From contig NZ_VSRL01000031.1 of the NCBI RefSeq assembly GCF_012184385.1, positions 1 through 58,859 on the forward strand: a stretch of 58,859 nucleotides of DNA, in the 5' to 3' direction. The first letter of the stretch is position 1. Each line of letters begins with the position of its first letter. Position numbers and translations under genes: made by a program. The DNA comes from Lentzea indica. GTDB taxonomy: Bacteria; Actinomycetota; Actinomycetes; Mycobacteriales; Pseudonocardiaceae. The notes beneath the pieces were generated by a model. It had not been told where the DNA came from, did no database searches, and saw only the letters and a program-made list of their open reading frames with translations. This document shows, in pieces, positions 25,040 to 34,103 of this stretch.

Positions 25040-26519
25040 ATGTCACAGCGATCAGTTGCCGAGGAGCTCGCGCGAAAAGTCCCGGCCATGCCGTTCGTGG
25101 CGGGGCAATGGCAGCCTCGTTCCTCATCTCAGCCGTTCGACGTCATCGACCCGGTCACCGAGGGGATCCTCACCACGGTGGTGGAGGCGGACGGGACGTT
25201 GGTGGACCGTGCCGTCGAATCCGGTCACGACGCTCTCGGCGGTGAGTGGGGGCGGATGGACGGCGCCACGCGCGGGCAGCTGCTGCACACCTTCGCGCAG
25301 CTGCTGGAAGACCGCGCGGAGGACTTCGCGAACGTCGAGTCGCTCGACATCGGCAAGCCGGGGTTCGAGCCGCGGGTGATCGACCTCCCGCAGGCGGTGG
25401 CCACGTTCCGGCACTACGCGGGCTGGGCCGACAAGCTGACGGGCCAGACGATTCCCACGTCCGGGTACATGGGGCGGTCCACGCTCAGCTACACCGTCCG
25501 GCAGCCGATCGGCGTCGTCGCCGCGATCACGCCGTGGAACTCGCCCACGATGATCGGCGCGTGGAAGATCGCGCCGGCGCTGGCTGCCGGGTGCGCGGTC
25601 GTGCTGAAGCCGCCGGAGGACGCGCCGCTGACGTCCCTGATGCTCGCGGAACTGGCCGAGCAGGCCGGTTTTCCCTCCGGCGTCCTCAACGTCCTGCCCG
25701 GCCGTGGCGTCACGACGGGGAACCTCCTCATCTCCCACCCCGGCGTCGACAAGATCTCGTTCACCGGCAGTCCGGAGACCGGTCACATCGTCGCGACCGC
25801 CGCCGCCAGGGGTTTCCGCCCCGACGACGCTCGAACTGGGCGGCAAGAGCCCGCAGATCGTGTTCGCCGACGCCGACCTGAACGCCGCGACGGAGGGCGT
25901 CGCCGCCGGTGTCTTCGCCAACCAGGGCGAGGTCTGCGCGGCGGGCAGCCGGATCCTGGTCGCCCGCGAGATCTACGGCGAGTTCGTCGACCGGCTCGCC
26001 GCCCGCGCGGCGAAGGTGGTGCTCGGTGATCCGTTCGACGAGGGCACCACCATGGGCGCGCTGATCAACGCCAAACAGCGCGACCGCGTCTCGCACTACA
26101 TCGGTCGCGGCCGCGACGAAGGCGCCCGGCTCGTCACCGGAGGCGGCCGGCCGGATCGGGCCGGCTACTTCGTCGAGCCCACGCTGTTCGCCGACGCGTC
26201 GAACACGATGACCATCGCCCGCGAGGAGATCTTCGGTCCCGTCGGCACGATCATCCCGTTCGACGACGACGACCAAGCGATCGCCATCGCCAACGACAGC
26301 AGCTACGCGCTCGCCGCGACGCTGTGGACCACGGACCTCACCAGGGCGCACACCCTGGCCCGGCGGGTCGACGCCGGTGCCGTCGCGGTCAACGGCTGGT
26401 CGCCGCTCGACGCCCGGCTGCCGTGGGGCGGGTGGAAGCTCAGCGGCCACGGCCGTGAGCTCGGCCTGGCGGGGCTCGAGGCGAACACCGAGCTCAAAAC
26501 GATCACGATTGTCCTGTGA
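25040..26519 (+). pseudogene. aldehyde dehydrogenase, frameshifted
   Basis: Two frames together give a complete ALDH of about 493 residues. The first ends its homology at TGHIVATAAARG, and the second resumes with VSAPTTLELGGKSPQIVF. It then carries the catalytic Cys in NQGEVCAAGSR and EEIFGPVG. The shift lies in the AGGGG run at about 25808-25812, where one extra G restores the frame. The two halves are equally well conserved, which suggests a base error. The gene is divergent from iclR and is followed after 32 bases by the WrbA-type gene. It is a paralogue, not a copy, of the ALDH at 20950. Confidence 0.8.
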
Positions 26520-26551
26520 CACCAACAGGGACACCAATGGAAGGAACATCA

Positions 26552-27178
26552 ATGCCTGCCCGCGTACTCGTCACGTACTACAGCGCGACCGGCTCCGTGC
26601 ACCGCCTCGCAGAAGCCGTCCAGGCGGGAGCGGAGGAGGCCGGCGCCGAGGTCCGGCTGCGCCGCGTCGCAGAGCTCGCCCCTGAGGAGGCGATCGCGTC
26701 CAACGAGGACTGGGCGCGGCACAAGCAGGAGACCGACTCCGTTCCCGTCGCCACCCTGGACGACCTGGAGTGGGCCGACGGCTACGCGTTCGGCACGCCC
26801 ACCCGTTACGGCGCTCCCGCGGCACAGCTCAAGCAGTTCATCGACACCGCGAGCAGCCTCTGGCACGCGGGGAAGCTCGCCGACAAGCCGGTCACCACGT
26901 TCGTCTCGTCCGCGGAACAGCACGGCGGCCAGGAAGCCACGATCCTGTCCCTGAACAACGTCTTCTACCACTGGGGCTGCGTGATCGTCCCGCTCGGCTA
27001 CACCGACGACATCGTGTACGCGGCGGGCGGTAACCCCTACGGCACGTCCTGGCCCGCGGGCTTCCCGTCGACCATGCCCGACGAGACGGTGCTCGAGTGT
27101 GCGCGCTTCCAGGGCCGCCGCCTCGCCCGCTTCGCCGGGGTGCTCGCGGGCGCGCGGGCCGAGGCCGCGTCGGCCTGA
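26552..27178 (+). CDS. wrbA: WrbA-type NAD(P)H:quinone oxidoreductase (flavodoxin fold)
   Basis: The 208-residue protein shows the flavodoxin FMN-binding start VLVTYYSATGSVHRLA. WrbA signatures follow: GYAFGTPTRYGAPAAQLKQFID, FVSSAEQHGGQEATIL and NPYGTSW. WrbA enzymes reduce quinones by two electrons and avoid radical formation, useful where a pathway passes through hydroquinones. The ATG at 26552 follows AAGGAA by 6 bases; a GTG at 26516 overlapping the ALDH stop is less likely. It is probably cotranscribed with ALDH. Confidence 0.88.
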   Translation: MPARVLVTYYSATGSVHRLAEAVQAGAEEAGAEVRLRRVAELAPEEAIASNEDWARHKQETDSVPVATLDDLEWADGYAFGTPTRYGAPAAQLKQFIDTASSLWHAGKLADKPVTTFVSSAEQHGGQEATILSLNNVFYHWGCVIVPLGYTDDIVYAAGGNPYGTSWPAGFPSTMPDETVLECARFQGRRLARFAGVLAGARAEAASA

Positions 27179-27197
27179 CGCCGGTCCACATTCGACA

Positions 27198-27211
27198 GTC
27201 GATTCGACTCG
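27198..27211. promoter_or_regulatory. palindromic element upstream of the GH42 gene
   Basis: GTCGATTCGACTCG contains the dyad GTCGA-T-TCGAC. The identical 14 bases occur at 29892-29905 before the small winged-helix-like gene, suggesting one regulator for both. It lies 159 bases upstream of the GH42 start. Confidence 0.5.
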
Positions 27212-27369
27212 AACGTGACCCGAAGGGCCCAGCCGACTCCGCAGGATTACGCGATTCCGTTGCGGCACATGGCAAAGGTCCGATGATCTCGGTTAGCATC
27301 CGAAGGTCAACTCGGCTCCGCCGGCAGTGTCGCCGCAGCGGTGATCGCGAACCCCACGGAGGTCTCCCG

Positions 27370-29484
27370 ATGGCGGTCCTGCCCGCGCGGGTGTTGTTCG
27401 GCGCTGCCTACTACCACGAGTACCAGCCGTACGACCGGCTCAAGACCGACCTGGACCTCATGGCGGAGGCCGGTTTCACCGTCATCCGGGTCGGCGAGTC
27501 GGTGTGGTCGACGTGGGAGCCGGAGAACGGGCGGTTCGACCTCGACTGGCTCCAGCCGGTGCTCGACGGCGCTCACGAACGCGGGATCTCGGTCGTCCTC
27601 GGCACACCGACGTACGCGGTGCCGCCGTGGCTGGCCCGGCAGTACCCGGAGATCGCGGGCGAGCGGGCCGACTGCAGGCGCGTCGGCTGGGGCGCCAGGC
27701 AGGAGGTCGACTTCACCCATCCCGCCTTCCGCTTCCACGCCGAACGGATCACGCGCAAGATCGTCGGCCGGTACGCCGGCCACCCCTCGGTCATCGGATT
27801 CCAGGTGGACAACGAACCGGGCGTGCATCTGCTGCACAACCACGGCGTCTTCCAGCGCTTCGTCGACCACCTGCGCACCACCTACGGCGACGTCGAGAAC
27901 CTCAACCGCGCGTGGGGCCTGGTGTACTGGTCCCACCGGCTGTCCACGTGGGCCGACCTGTGGACGCCGGAGGGCAACGCCCAGCCGCAGTACGACATCG
28001 CCTGGCGGGCGTTCCAGGCACGGCAGACCACCGAGTTCGTCGCGTGGCAGGCGGACATCGTCCGCGAGTACGCGCGACCGGACCAGTTCGTGACCACCTG
28101 CCTGCACTACTCGCACGTCGCGCTCGACGACGACGAGCTGACCGACCACGTGGACGTCACCGCCGGGAACCCGTACTACGACATGCAGGACGCGCTCACC
28201 CTGCCGGACCCCGACGACGACGAGCAGGGCTGGAAGACCCGCGGGGTGTGGGCGTTCTACCGCGGCGCGGACTGGATCTTCTCCTCCCGTCAGGAACCGT
28301 TCCTGGTCACCGAGACCAACGCCGGGAACATCGGTGGGACGTCGGACAACCGTCCTGCGTACGACGGTCAGTGGCGCCAGGCCGCGTGGGCCTTCGTCGC
28401 GCGTGGTGCCAGGATGATCGAGTACTGGCACTGGCACACGCTGCACTTCGGCGCGGAGACCTACTGGGGCGGGGTGCTCCCGCACAGCGGCAGGCCCGGC
28501 CGCGTGTACGCCGAGCTGGCGCGGCTGGGCACGGAGTTCGCCACCGCGGGCGCGACGGTCGCGGGGATCGAGCCGGACGCCGACATCGCGATCGTCTACT
28601 CGGCCCCGAGCAAGTGGTACATGCAGAAGTACCCTCCACTGTCCACTCCGGACGGTGGGTCGGACGGTGCCGCCTACCAGCGGATCTTCGACGCGTTCTA
28701 CCGCGGTGCCTTCGAGGCGGGGCTCCAGGTGCGCATGATCCACGCCCGTCAGCTGCACGACCCCAGCGGGGAGAAGCAGCCGGTGCCGCCGGACGAGGCC
28801 GCGCGACGACACCCCGTGCTGGTCGTGCCCGCGCTCTACCTCGCCGACGACGCGACCGTCGACTGGCTCGCCGCCTATGCGCACGCGGGCGGTCACCTGG
28901 TCATCGGACCCCGGACCGCCTACGCCGACCACGAGGGCAGGGCACGTCACGAGCCTGCTCCTGGACGACTCGTCGAGGCGGCGGGCGTCTACTACGACGA
29001 GTTCAGCAACCTCTCCCGCGACCTGCGGGTGCGCGCCACGGAGGGATCTCCCGTCGACCTGCCCGCGGACGCTCTCGCCACTCGGTGGGTGGAGGGACTC
29101 ACGGTGGTCGACGCGGACGTGCTCGTCGAGTACGACCACCACCACTTCGGCCGCTGGGCCGCGGTCACCACCCGGCGCCACGGCGATGGCCGCGTCACGT
29201 GCGTCGGCACCGTTCCCGGCCGTGACCTCGCGGCCGCGCTCGCCACGTGGCTGGCGCCGGTGCCTCAGGCCGGATGGCTCGATCTTCCCGCCGCGGTCAC
29301 CGTGACGACGGGTACCTCGCCGGACGGGCAACGCGTCCACGTGGTGCACAACTGGAGTGGAGACCGCACCGAGGTCGCGGCTCCGGTCGAGCTCACCGAT
29401 CTGCTGGACGGCGGCACCGTCCCGGCCGGCGGTCCCGTCCAGCTGGGGGAACGGGACGTGCGCGTGTTCACGACCCGCCAGTAG
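27370..29484 (+). CDS. GH42 beta-galactosidase
   Basis: The 704-residue protein is cytoplasmic, with no signal peptide, and typical of GH42. The N-terminal TIM barrel begins FGAAYYHEYQPYDRLKTDL. The predicted acid/base Glu is in GFQVDNEPG, and the nucleophile Glu in FLVTETNAGN. WHWHTLHFGAETYWGGVL is the conserved active-site strand. A trimerisation-like domain and a small C-terminal beta domain follow. The ATG at 27370 has GGAGG 7 bases upstream. It would hydrolyse imported beta-galactosides. Its stop directly abuts that of the convergent small gene. Confidence 0.9.
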   Translation: MAVLPARVLFGAAYYHEYQPYDRLKTDLDLMAEAGFTVIRVGESVWSTWEPENGRFDLDWLQPVLDGAHERGISVVLGTPTYAVPPWLARQYPEIAGERADCRRVGWGARQEVDFTHPAFRFHAERITRKIVGRYAGHPSVIGFQVDNEPGVHLLHNHGVFQRFVDHLRTTYGDVENLNRAWGLVYWSHRLSTWADLWTPEGNAQPQYDIAWRAFQARQTTEFVAWQADIVREYARPDQFVTTCLHYSHVALDDDELTDHVDVTAGNPYYDMQDALTLPDPDDDEQGWKTRGVWAFYRGADWIFSSRQEPFLVTETNAGNIGGTSDNRPAYDGQWRQAAWAFVARGARMIEYWHWHTLHFGAETYWGGVLPHSGRPGRVYAELARLGTEFATAGATVAGIEPDADIAIVYSAPSKWYMQKYPPLSTPDGGSDGAAYQRIFDAFYRGAFEAGLQVRMIHARQLHDPSGEKQPVPPDEAARRHPVLVVPALYLADDATVDWLAAYAHAGGHLVIGPRTAYADHEGRARHEPAPGRLVEAAGVYYDEFSNLSRDLRVRATEGSPVDLPADALATRWVEGLTVVDADVLVEYDHHHFGRWAAVTTRRHGDGRVTCVGTVPGRDLAAALATWLAPVPQAGWLDLPAAVTVTTGTSPDGQRVHVVHNWSGDRTEVAAPVELTDLLDGGTVPAGGPVQLGERDVRVFTTRQ

Positions 29485-29841
29485 TCAGCGCAACGTGACA
29501 GCACGCCAGTGGTCGCCGTCGGTCGCGCCGGGGCTGGGCCGGTTCTCCCGGTACCAGTCCACGATCCGCCGCCTGCCCGCGTCCGTGATGTGGTAGCCGA
29601 GGTGATCGCCAACGGGCTCCCAGATCAGGTGCGTCTCCACCGCGTGCTCGATCGCGTCCTGGCGGCACAGGCTTTGCAACAGCCACGGCCACACCATCCC
29701 TTGCGCGGTCATCCACAGCACCCGGAGAACCGCCGTTTCCGGCTGAGCCGAAGCGTCGTCCGGCGAATTGTCGAGAAATCTGCCCGCCTGCATCCGAAAC
29801 CCCCGTTTCCCATCTCCATTTCGGTAGTACGGCCTGCTCAT
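29485..29841 (-). CDS. small protein with winged-helix-like C-terminus
   Basis: The 118-residue protein is not firmly recognised. Its second half (AIEHAVETHLIWEPVGDHLG, then YHITDAGRRRIVDWYREN) looks like the recognition helix and wing of a winged-helix DNA-binding domain, where 'TdaGRrr' is a common ending. A regulator role is supported only by the palindrome 51 bases upstream, which also occurs before GH42. There is no good ribosome-binding site before ATG 29841, so an internal Met (MQAGRFL) is possible. Confidence 0.5.
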   Translation of the reverse strand: MSRPYYRNGDGKRGFRMQAGRFLDNSPDDASAQPETAVLRVLWMTAQGMVWPWLLQSLCRQDAIEHAVETHLIWEPVGDHLGYHITDAGRRRIVDWYRENRPSPGATDGDHWRAVTLR

Positions 29842-29891
29842 GGCTGTGGTTCATGCCAGAGAACAACTACCTTCGGGTCGAATGCATCTGC

Positions 29892-29905
29892 GTCGATTCG
29901 ACTCG
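29892..29905. promoter_or_regulatory. second copy of the GH42-linked palindrome
   Basis: GTCGATTCGACTCG is identical to 27198-27211. It sits between the start of the small winged-helix-like gene and the end of the ceb-operon regulator gene, as an autoregulatory operator would. Confidence 0.45.
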
Positions 29906-29930
29906 GCGCACATTCGATCTCTTCGGGGAA

Positions 29931-30950
29931 TCAGGCGCTCGCCCTGCGCACCAGGGAGGTGGGCAGCAGAACGGACATCGGCAGTTTCTCTTCGCCCGCC
30001 AGCTCGGCGAGCAGACGCCACGTCAAGGTGCGGCCGAACTGCTCGACGTCCTGGCGCACGGTGGTGAGCGGCGGTACCGCGGTCGACGCCAGCACGGAGT
30101 CGTCGAAGCCGATCACCGCCACGTCGGCGGGGATCCGGTAGCCGCGCACCTGGAGCACCCGCAGCGCGCCCAGAGCCATGATGTCCGCCGCCACGAAGAC
30201 AGCGTCGAGGTCGGGCGCCCTGCGCAGCAGCTCCTCCATCGCGAGCGCGCCGCTCTCGGGCGTGAAGTCGCTGTGCACCACGAGTTCCACGGCCATGCCG
30301 TGTTCCGCGAGCCCGCACCGCCACCCGCTCAGCCTGTCCATGCCGACCGCCATGTCGCGCGGGCCTGCGATCGTGGCGATCTTCTTGCGGCCGAGTGAGA
30401 CGAGGTGGCGCACCGCCTCCAGCGCACCGGTGAAGTTGTCGGAGTCGACGAAGGGGACGGCGCCGCCCGCGAGCGGACGGCCGCCCACCACGATCGGCAG
30501 GCCCGTCTCGTGCAACGTCCTCGGCAACGGGTCCTCGCCGTGCAGGCTCACCACGAGCGCGCCGTCGACGTGGCCGCCGGTGAGGTACGCGACCAGGTCC
30601 TCACCGTCCGACGGCTGGTTCATCATCAGCAGGAGCTGGACATGCCGCCCGGCCAGCTCGGCGTGGACGCCGCGCAGCACCCCGGCGAAGAACGGGTCGG
30701 CGAGAACCCGGCTGCCCTGCTCGGAGACCACGAGCGCGATCGCGTCAGCCCTGCTGCCCGCCAGCGTCCTCGCCGCGTGGTTCGGGCTGTACCCGAGCAA
30801 CGCGATCGCGCGGTGCACCGACTGGCGGGAGCGTTCGCTCACGTACTTCTCGCCGTTGATCACCCTTGAGACGGTGGACTTCGACACCCCGGCCACGCGC
30901 GCCACCTCCTCGATGCGCGGGCCGGGGCGCCGACTCCTGCCTTCCGTCAC
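29931..30950 (-). CDS. cebR: LacI-family repressor, CebR-like, last gene of the ceb operon
   Basis: The 339-residue protein has the LacI headpiece RIEEVARVAGVSKSTVSRVI and a sugar-binding core (SEQGSRVLADPFFAGVLRGV, FVDSDNFTGALEAVRHLVSL, IGFDDSVLASTAVPPLTTVR). CebR represses cellulose genes by binding TGGGAGCGCTCCCA and is released by cellobiose. Five such boxes are in this window, which supports the name. The GTG start overlaps the bglC stop by 4 bases, so the repressor is cotranscribed with the genes it controls. A close paralogue is at 36777. Confidence 0.82.
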   Translation of the reverse strand: MTEGRSRRPGPRIEEVARVAGVSKSTVSRVINGEKYVSERSRQSVHRAIALLGYSPNHAARTLAGSRADAIALVVSEQGSRVLADPFFAGVLRGVHAELAGRHVQLLLMMNQPSDGEDLVAYLTGGHVDGALVVSLHGEDPLPRTLHETGLPIVVGGRPLAGGAVPFVDSDNFTGALEAVRHLVSLGRKKIATIAGPRDMAVGMDRLSGWRCGLAEHGMAVELVVHSDFTPESGALAMEELLRRAPDLDAVFVAADIMALGALRVLQVRGYRIPADVAVIGFDDSVLASTAVPPLTTVRQDVEQFGRTLTWRLLAELAGEEKLPMSVLLPTSLVRRASA

Positions 30951-32326
30951 GAGACCGCGACCAACGCGTTGTCGCGGGCCACTCGGGCGAACCACCTCGC
31001 ACTCATCTTCGGCGTGCGGGTCTGGGTGGCGTAGTCGACGTGGACGATGCCGAACCGCTTCGCGTACCCCTCTGCCCACTCGAAGTTGTCCAGCAGCGAC
31101 CAGCAGAAGTAGCCGCGCAGATCGACTCCCGCGGTGATCGCCGTGTGTGCGGCGCGCAGGTGGGAGGCGATGTATCCGGTCCGGTCGACGTCGTCGATCG
31201 CACCGTTGCCCGAGAAGTCGTCGCGGAACGCGGCGCCGTTCTCGGTGATGTAGAGCGGAAGCCGCGGGTAGTCGTGGTGCAGCCGCAGCAACACGGCGGT
31301 GAGCCCGTCCGGGTGGACCTCCCAGTCCATGTCGGTCCGCGGAGCGTCGCGGCGGGGGAACGACGCGTGCTGCACGCCGACCCACGGAGACGGACCTGGC
31401 TCGCTGCCGTTGGGCGAGGAGCTGACGTAGTGCTCGGTGTAGTAGTTCACGCCGAGCATGTCCATCGGCGCCGAGATCACGCCGAGGTCGCCGTCGTACA
31501 CGTGCTCGCTGAACCCGAACGGTTCGAGGTCCGCCACGATGTCCGCGGGGTACTCACCGCGCAGCAACGGGTCGAGGAAGATCCGCTGCTGCAGCCCGTC
31601 GAGCCGGCGCGCGACGTCGAGGTCCGCAGGACTCGCCGGGTCGACCGGGATGATCGGGTACATGTTGAGCGTGATGCCCACCTTCGCCTCCGGCTCAGCG
31701 GCGCGGATGGTGTCGGCCGCGAGCCCGTGCGCGAGCAACAGGTGGTGCACCGCGGCGACGGCGGCGTCGGGCTCCGTGCGGCCCGGCGCGTGAACACCGG
31801 ACGCGTAGCCCAGGAACGCCGAGCACCACGGTTCGTTCAACGTTGTCCACGTGGTGACGCGGTCACCGAGCGCCTCGACGGTGGCCGCCGCGTAGTCGGC
31901 GAACCGGAACGCCGTGTCGCGCGAGGCCCAACCGCCGGTCTCCTCGAGCTTCTGCGGCAGGTCCCAGTGGTAGAGCGTCGGCCACGGCACGATGTCGTGC
32001 GACAGCAACGTGTCCACGAGCCGCCGGTAGAAGTCGAGGCCCGCCTGGTTCACCTTGCCGCCGTCCGGCCGCACCCGCGGCCAGGCGATCGAGAACCGGT
32101 AGGCCTTGAGCCCGAGCTCGGCCATCATCGCCACGTCCTGCTCGAACCGCCGGTAGTGGTCGGCCCCGGGTTCGCCGGTGTCGCCGCCCACGACCTTGCC
32201 GGGCACCCGGCAGAAGGCGTCCCAGATGGAGTCGGTGCGACCGTCCTCACCGGTCGCACCCTCCACCTGGAACGCCGCGGTCGCGGCTCCCCACAGAAAA
32301 CCCTGCGGGAAAACAATGTTCTCCAT
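30947..32326 (-). CDS. bglC: GH1 beta-glucosidase
   Basis: The 459-residue cytoplasmic GH1 enzyme starts FPQGFLWGAATAAFQVEGA. The acid/base Glu is in TTLNEPWCSAF, the nucleophile Glu in LYITENGAAF, and YFCWSLLDNFEWAEGY is conserved near the end. It splits cellobiose and short cellodextrins to glucose after import, as BglC does in Streptomyces. The ATG at 32326 has AAGGGG about 5 bases upstream and begins 2 bases after the cebG stop. The hydrolase removes the inducer, so it also dampens the response. Confidence 0.92.
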   Translation of the reverse strand: MENIVFPQGFLWGAATAAFQVEGATGEDGRTDSIWDAFCRVPGKVVGGDTGEPGADHYRRFEQDVAMMAELGLKAYRFSIAWPRVRPDGGKVNQAGLDFYRRLVDTLLSHDIVPWPTLYHWDLPQKLEETGGWASRDTAFRFADYAAATVEALGDRVTTWTTLNEPWCSAFLGYASGVHAPGRTEPDAAVAAVHHLLLAHGLAADTIRAAEPEAKVGITLNMYPIIPVDPASPADLDVARRLDGLQQRIFLDPLLRGEYPADIVADLEPFGFSEHVYDGDLGVISAPMDMLGVNYYTEHYVSSSPNGSEPGPSPWVGVQHASFPRRDAPRTDMDWEVHPDGLTAVLLRLHHDYPRLPLYITENGAAFRDDFSGNGAIDDVDRTGYIASHLRAAHTAITAGVDLRGYFCWSLLDNFEWAEGYAKRFGIVHVDYATQTRTPKMSARWFARVARDNALVAVS

Positions 32327-32328
32327 TT

Positions 32329-33147
32329 TCACCCCTTGACGGCGCCCTGCATCACACCGGCGACGATCTGCCGCCCGAGCACGAGGAACACGATGAGAAC
32401 CGGAACGGTCGCGAGAGTCGTCCCGGCGAGTACGAGCGAGTAGTCGACGTAGTAACCGCTCTGCAGCTTCTCCAGTGCGACCTGGAGGGTCGGGTTGTCG
32501 GCGTTGAGCACGACCAACGGCCACAGGAAGTCGTTCCAGGACTGCATGAACGTGAACACGCCCAGCATCGCGGCGGCAGGCCGTGCGGCCGGCAGCGCGA
32601 CGTGCCAGAACGTCCGCCACAGGCTGCAGCCGTCCATCCGCGCCGCCTCGACGAGCTCGTCGGGGATGGCGTCGAGCAGGTACTGCCGCATCCAGAACAC
32701 GCCGAACGCGGTGACGAGGTTCGGCACGATCACGGCCTCGAGCTCACCGGCCCAGCCGAACTCGGCCATCGCCATGTACAGCGGGATGATCCCGAGCTGG
32801 GTCGGTACCGCGAGCGTCGCCACCACGAACAGGAACAGCACACCCCGGCCGCGGAACCGCAGCTTGGCGAAGGCGAACCCGGCCAGCGTCGACAGCAGCA
32901 CCACCGACAGGGTCACCGTCCCGGACACGATGAAGCTGTTGCCCAGCGCCTTCCAGAACGGGATGGTGTCGAACACCCGGCTGGCGTTGGCGAAGAAGTT
33001 CCCGCCGGGGATCAGCGTGAAGTCACCGGTCAGCACCGAGTTGTCGCGGCTCGCGACCAGGTACGACCAGTAGAACGGGAACGCAGAGCCGAGCACGAAC
33101 GCGCCGAGCAGCCCGTACACCAGGAACGAAGGTCTGCGGTTGGTCAT
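32329..33147 (-). CDS. cebG: cello-oligosaccharide ABC transporter permease CebG
   Basis: The 272-residue protein has six predicted helices and the MalG-type EAA loop VEAARMDGCSLWRTFWHVAL. It is the second inner-membrane subunit of a carbohydrate uptake (CUT1) importer. The ATG at 33147 overlaps the cebF stop by 4 bases. No ATPase gene is in the operon. In Streptomyces the shared ATPase MsiK serves several CUT1 importers, and the same is likely here. Confidence 0.88.
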   Translation of the reverse strand: MTNRRPSFLVYGLLGAFVLGSAFPFYWSYLVASRDNSVLTGDFTLIPGGNFFANASRVFDTIPFWKALGNSFIVSGTVTLSVVLLSTLAGFAFAKLRFRGRGVLFLFVVATLAVPTQLGIIPLYMAMAEFGWAGELEAVIVPNLVTAFGVFWMRQYLLDAIPDELVEAARMDGCSLWRTFWHVALPAARPAAAMLGVFTFMQSWNDFLWPLVVLNADNPTLQVALEKLQSGYYVDYSLVLAGTTLATVPVLIVFLVLGRQIVAGVMQGAVKG

Positions 33148-34103
33148 CGCACCGCCCTCCTGGTGACGAGGAAGTTGATTCCGGCGACGGCGATCACGAT
33201 CAGGAACAGCACCCACGCGATCGCGGAGGCGTAGCCGAGATCGAGACCCTGGAACGCCGACTGGTACAGGTAAAGCACGACGGTCTGGTACTGGTGCTCC
33301 GTGCCGCCGCCGCTGCCGCCCGACGGCTCGAACAGCTTCGGCTCGGTGAAGATCTGCAGGCCGCCGATGGTCGAGGTGACGATGACGAAGATCAGCGTCG
33401 GCTTCAGCATCGGCAGCGTGATGCTGAAGAACCGGCGCAGCGGACTCGCGCCGTCGACGAGTGCAGCCTCGTGCACCTCACGGGGGATCGCCTGCATGGC
33501 GGCGAGCACGATCAAGGCGTTGTACCCGGTCCATCGCCAGTTGACCATGGAGGCGATGGCGACGTGGCTGCCGAACGTGTCGGCCTGCCAGTCGATCGGA
33601 CCGATGCCCACCGCCGTGAGGACGTCGTTCACCAGTCCGTACTGCGGGCCGAACAGGTTGCCGAAGATGATCGTCAACGCCACGAGGCTGGCGACGTAGG
33701 GCAGCAGCACGCCCATCCGCCAGCCGGTGCGAGCCCGCAGGTTCTCGTTGAGCAGTGCCGCGATCGCCACGGCGATGACAATCTGCGGGGCGCTGGAGAG
33801 CACGAAGATGCTGAACGTGTTGAACAGCGCGTTCCAGAACTGCCCGTCGTCGAACAGCGTCCGGTAGTTCTCCAGGCCGATGAACGTCGGGTCGTCGGCG
33901 CCCACCTCCCAGTCGAACAGCGAGACGTAGGCCGTGTACAGCAACGGGAACAGCCCGATCGCGCCGAACAGGACGAAGAACGGCGCGACGAACAGGTACG
34001 GCGAGACCTTGGCGTCCAATCGGGACATTCGGTGCCGCCGCGGCGGCCGCGGGCGAGCCTCCTCCGCTCGCCCGCGGTCGACCTTGGAGAGAACGGCGGT
34101 CAC
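33144..34103 (-). CDS. cebF: cello-oligosaccharide ABC transporter permease CebF
   Basis: The 319-residue MalF-type permease has six predicted helices and the EAA loop VHEAALVDGASPLRRFFSIT. The N-terminal cytoplasmic tail is basic (RPRPPRRHR). GTG 34103 is chosen because it shares a GTGA with the cebE stop, showing translational coupling. It pairs with CebG in the membrane. Confidence 0.88.
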   Translation of the reverse strand: MTAVLSKVDRGRAEEARPRPPRRHRMSRLDAKVSPYLFVAPFFVLFGAIGLFPLLYTAYVSLFDWEVGADDPTFIGLENYRTLFDDGQFWNALFNTFSIFVLSSAPQIVIAVAIAALLNENLRARTGWRMGVLLPYVASLVALTIIFGNLFGPQYGLVNDVLTAVGIGPIDWQADTFGSHVAIASMVNWRWTGYNALIVLAAMQAIPREVHEAALVDGASPLRRFFSITLPMLKPTLIFVIVTSTIGGLQIFTEPKLFEPSGGSGGGTEHQYQTVVLYLYQSAFQGLDLGYASAIAWVLFLIVIAVAGINFLVTRRAVR

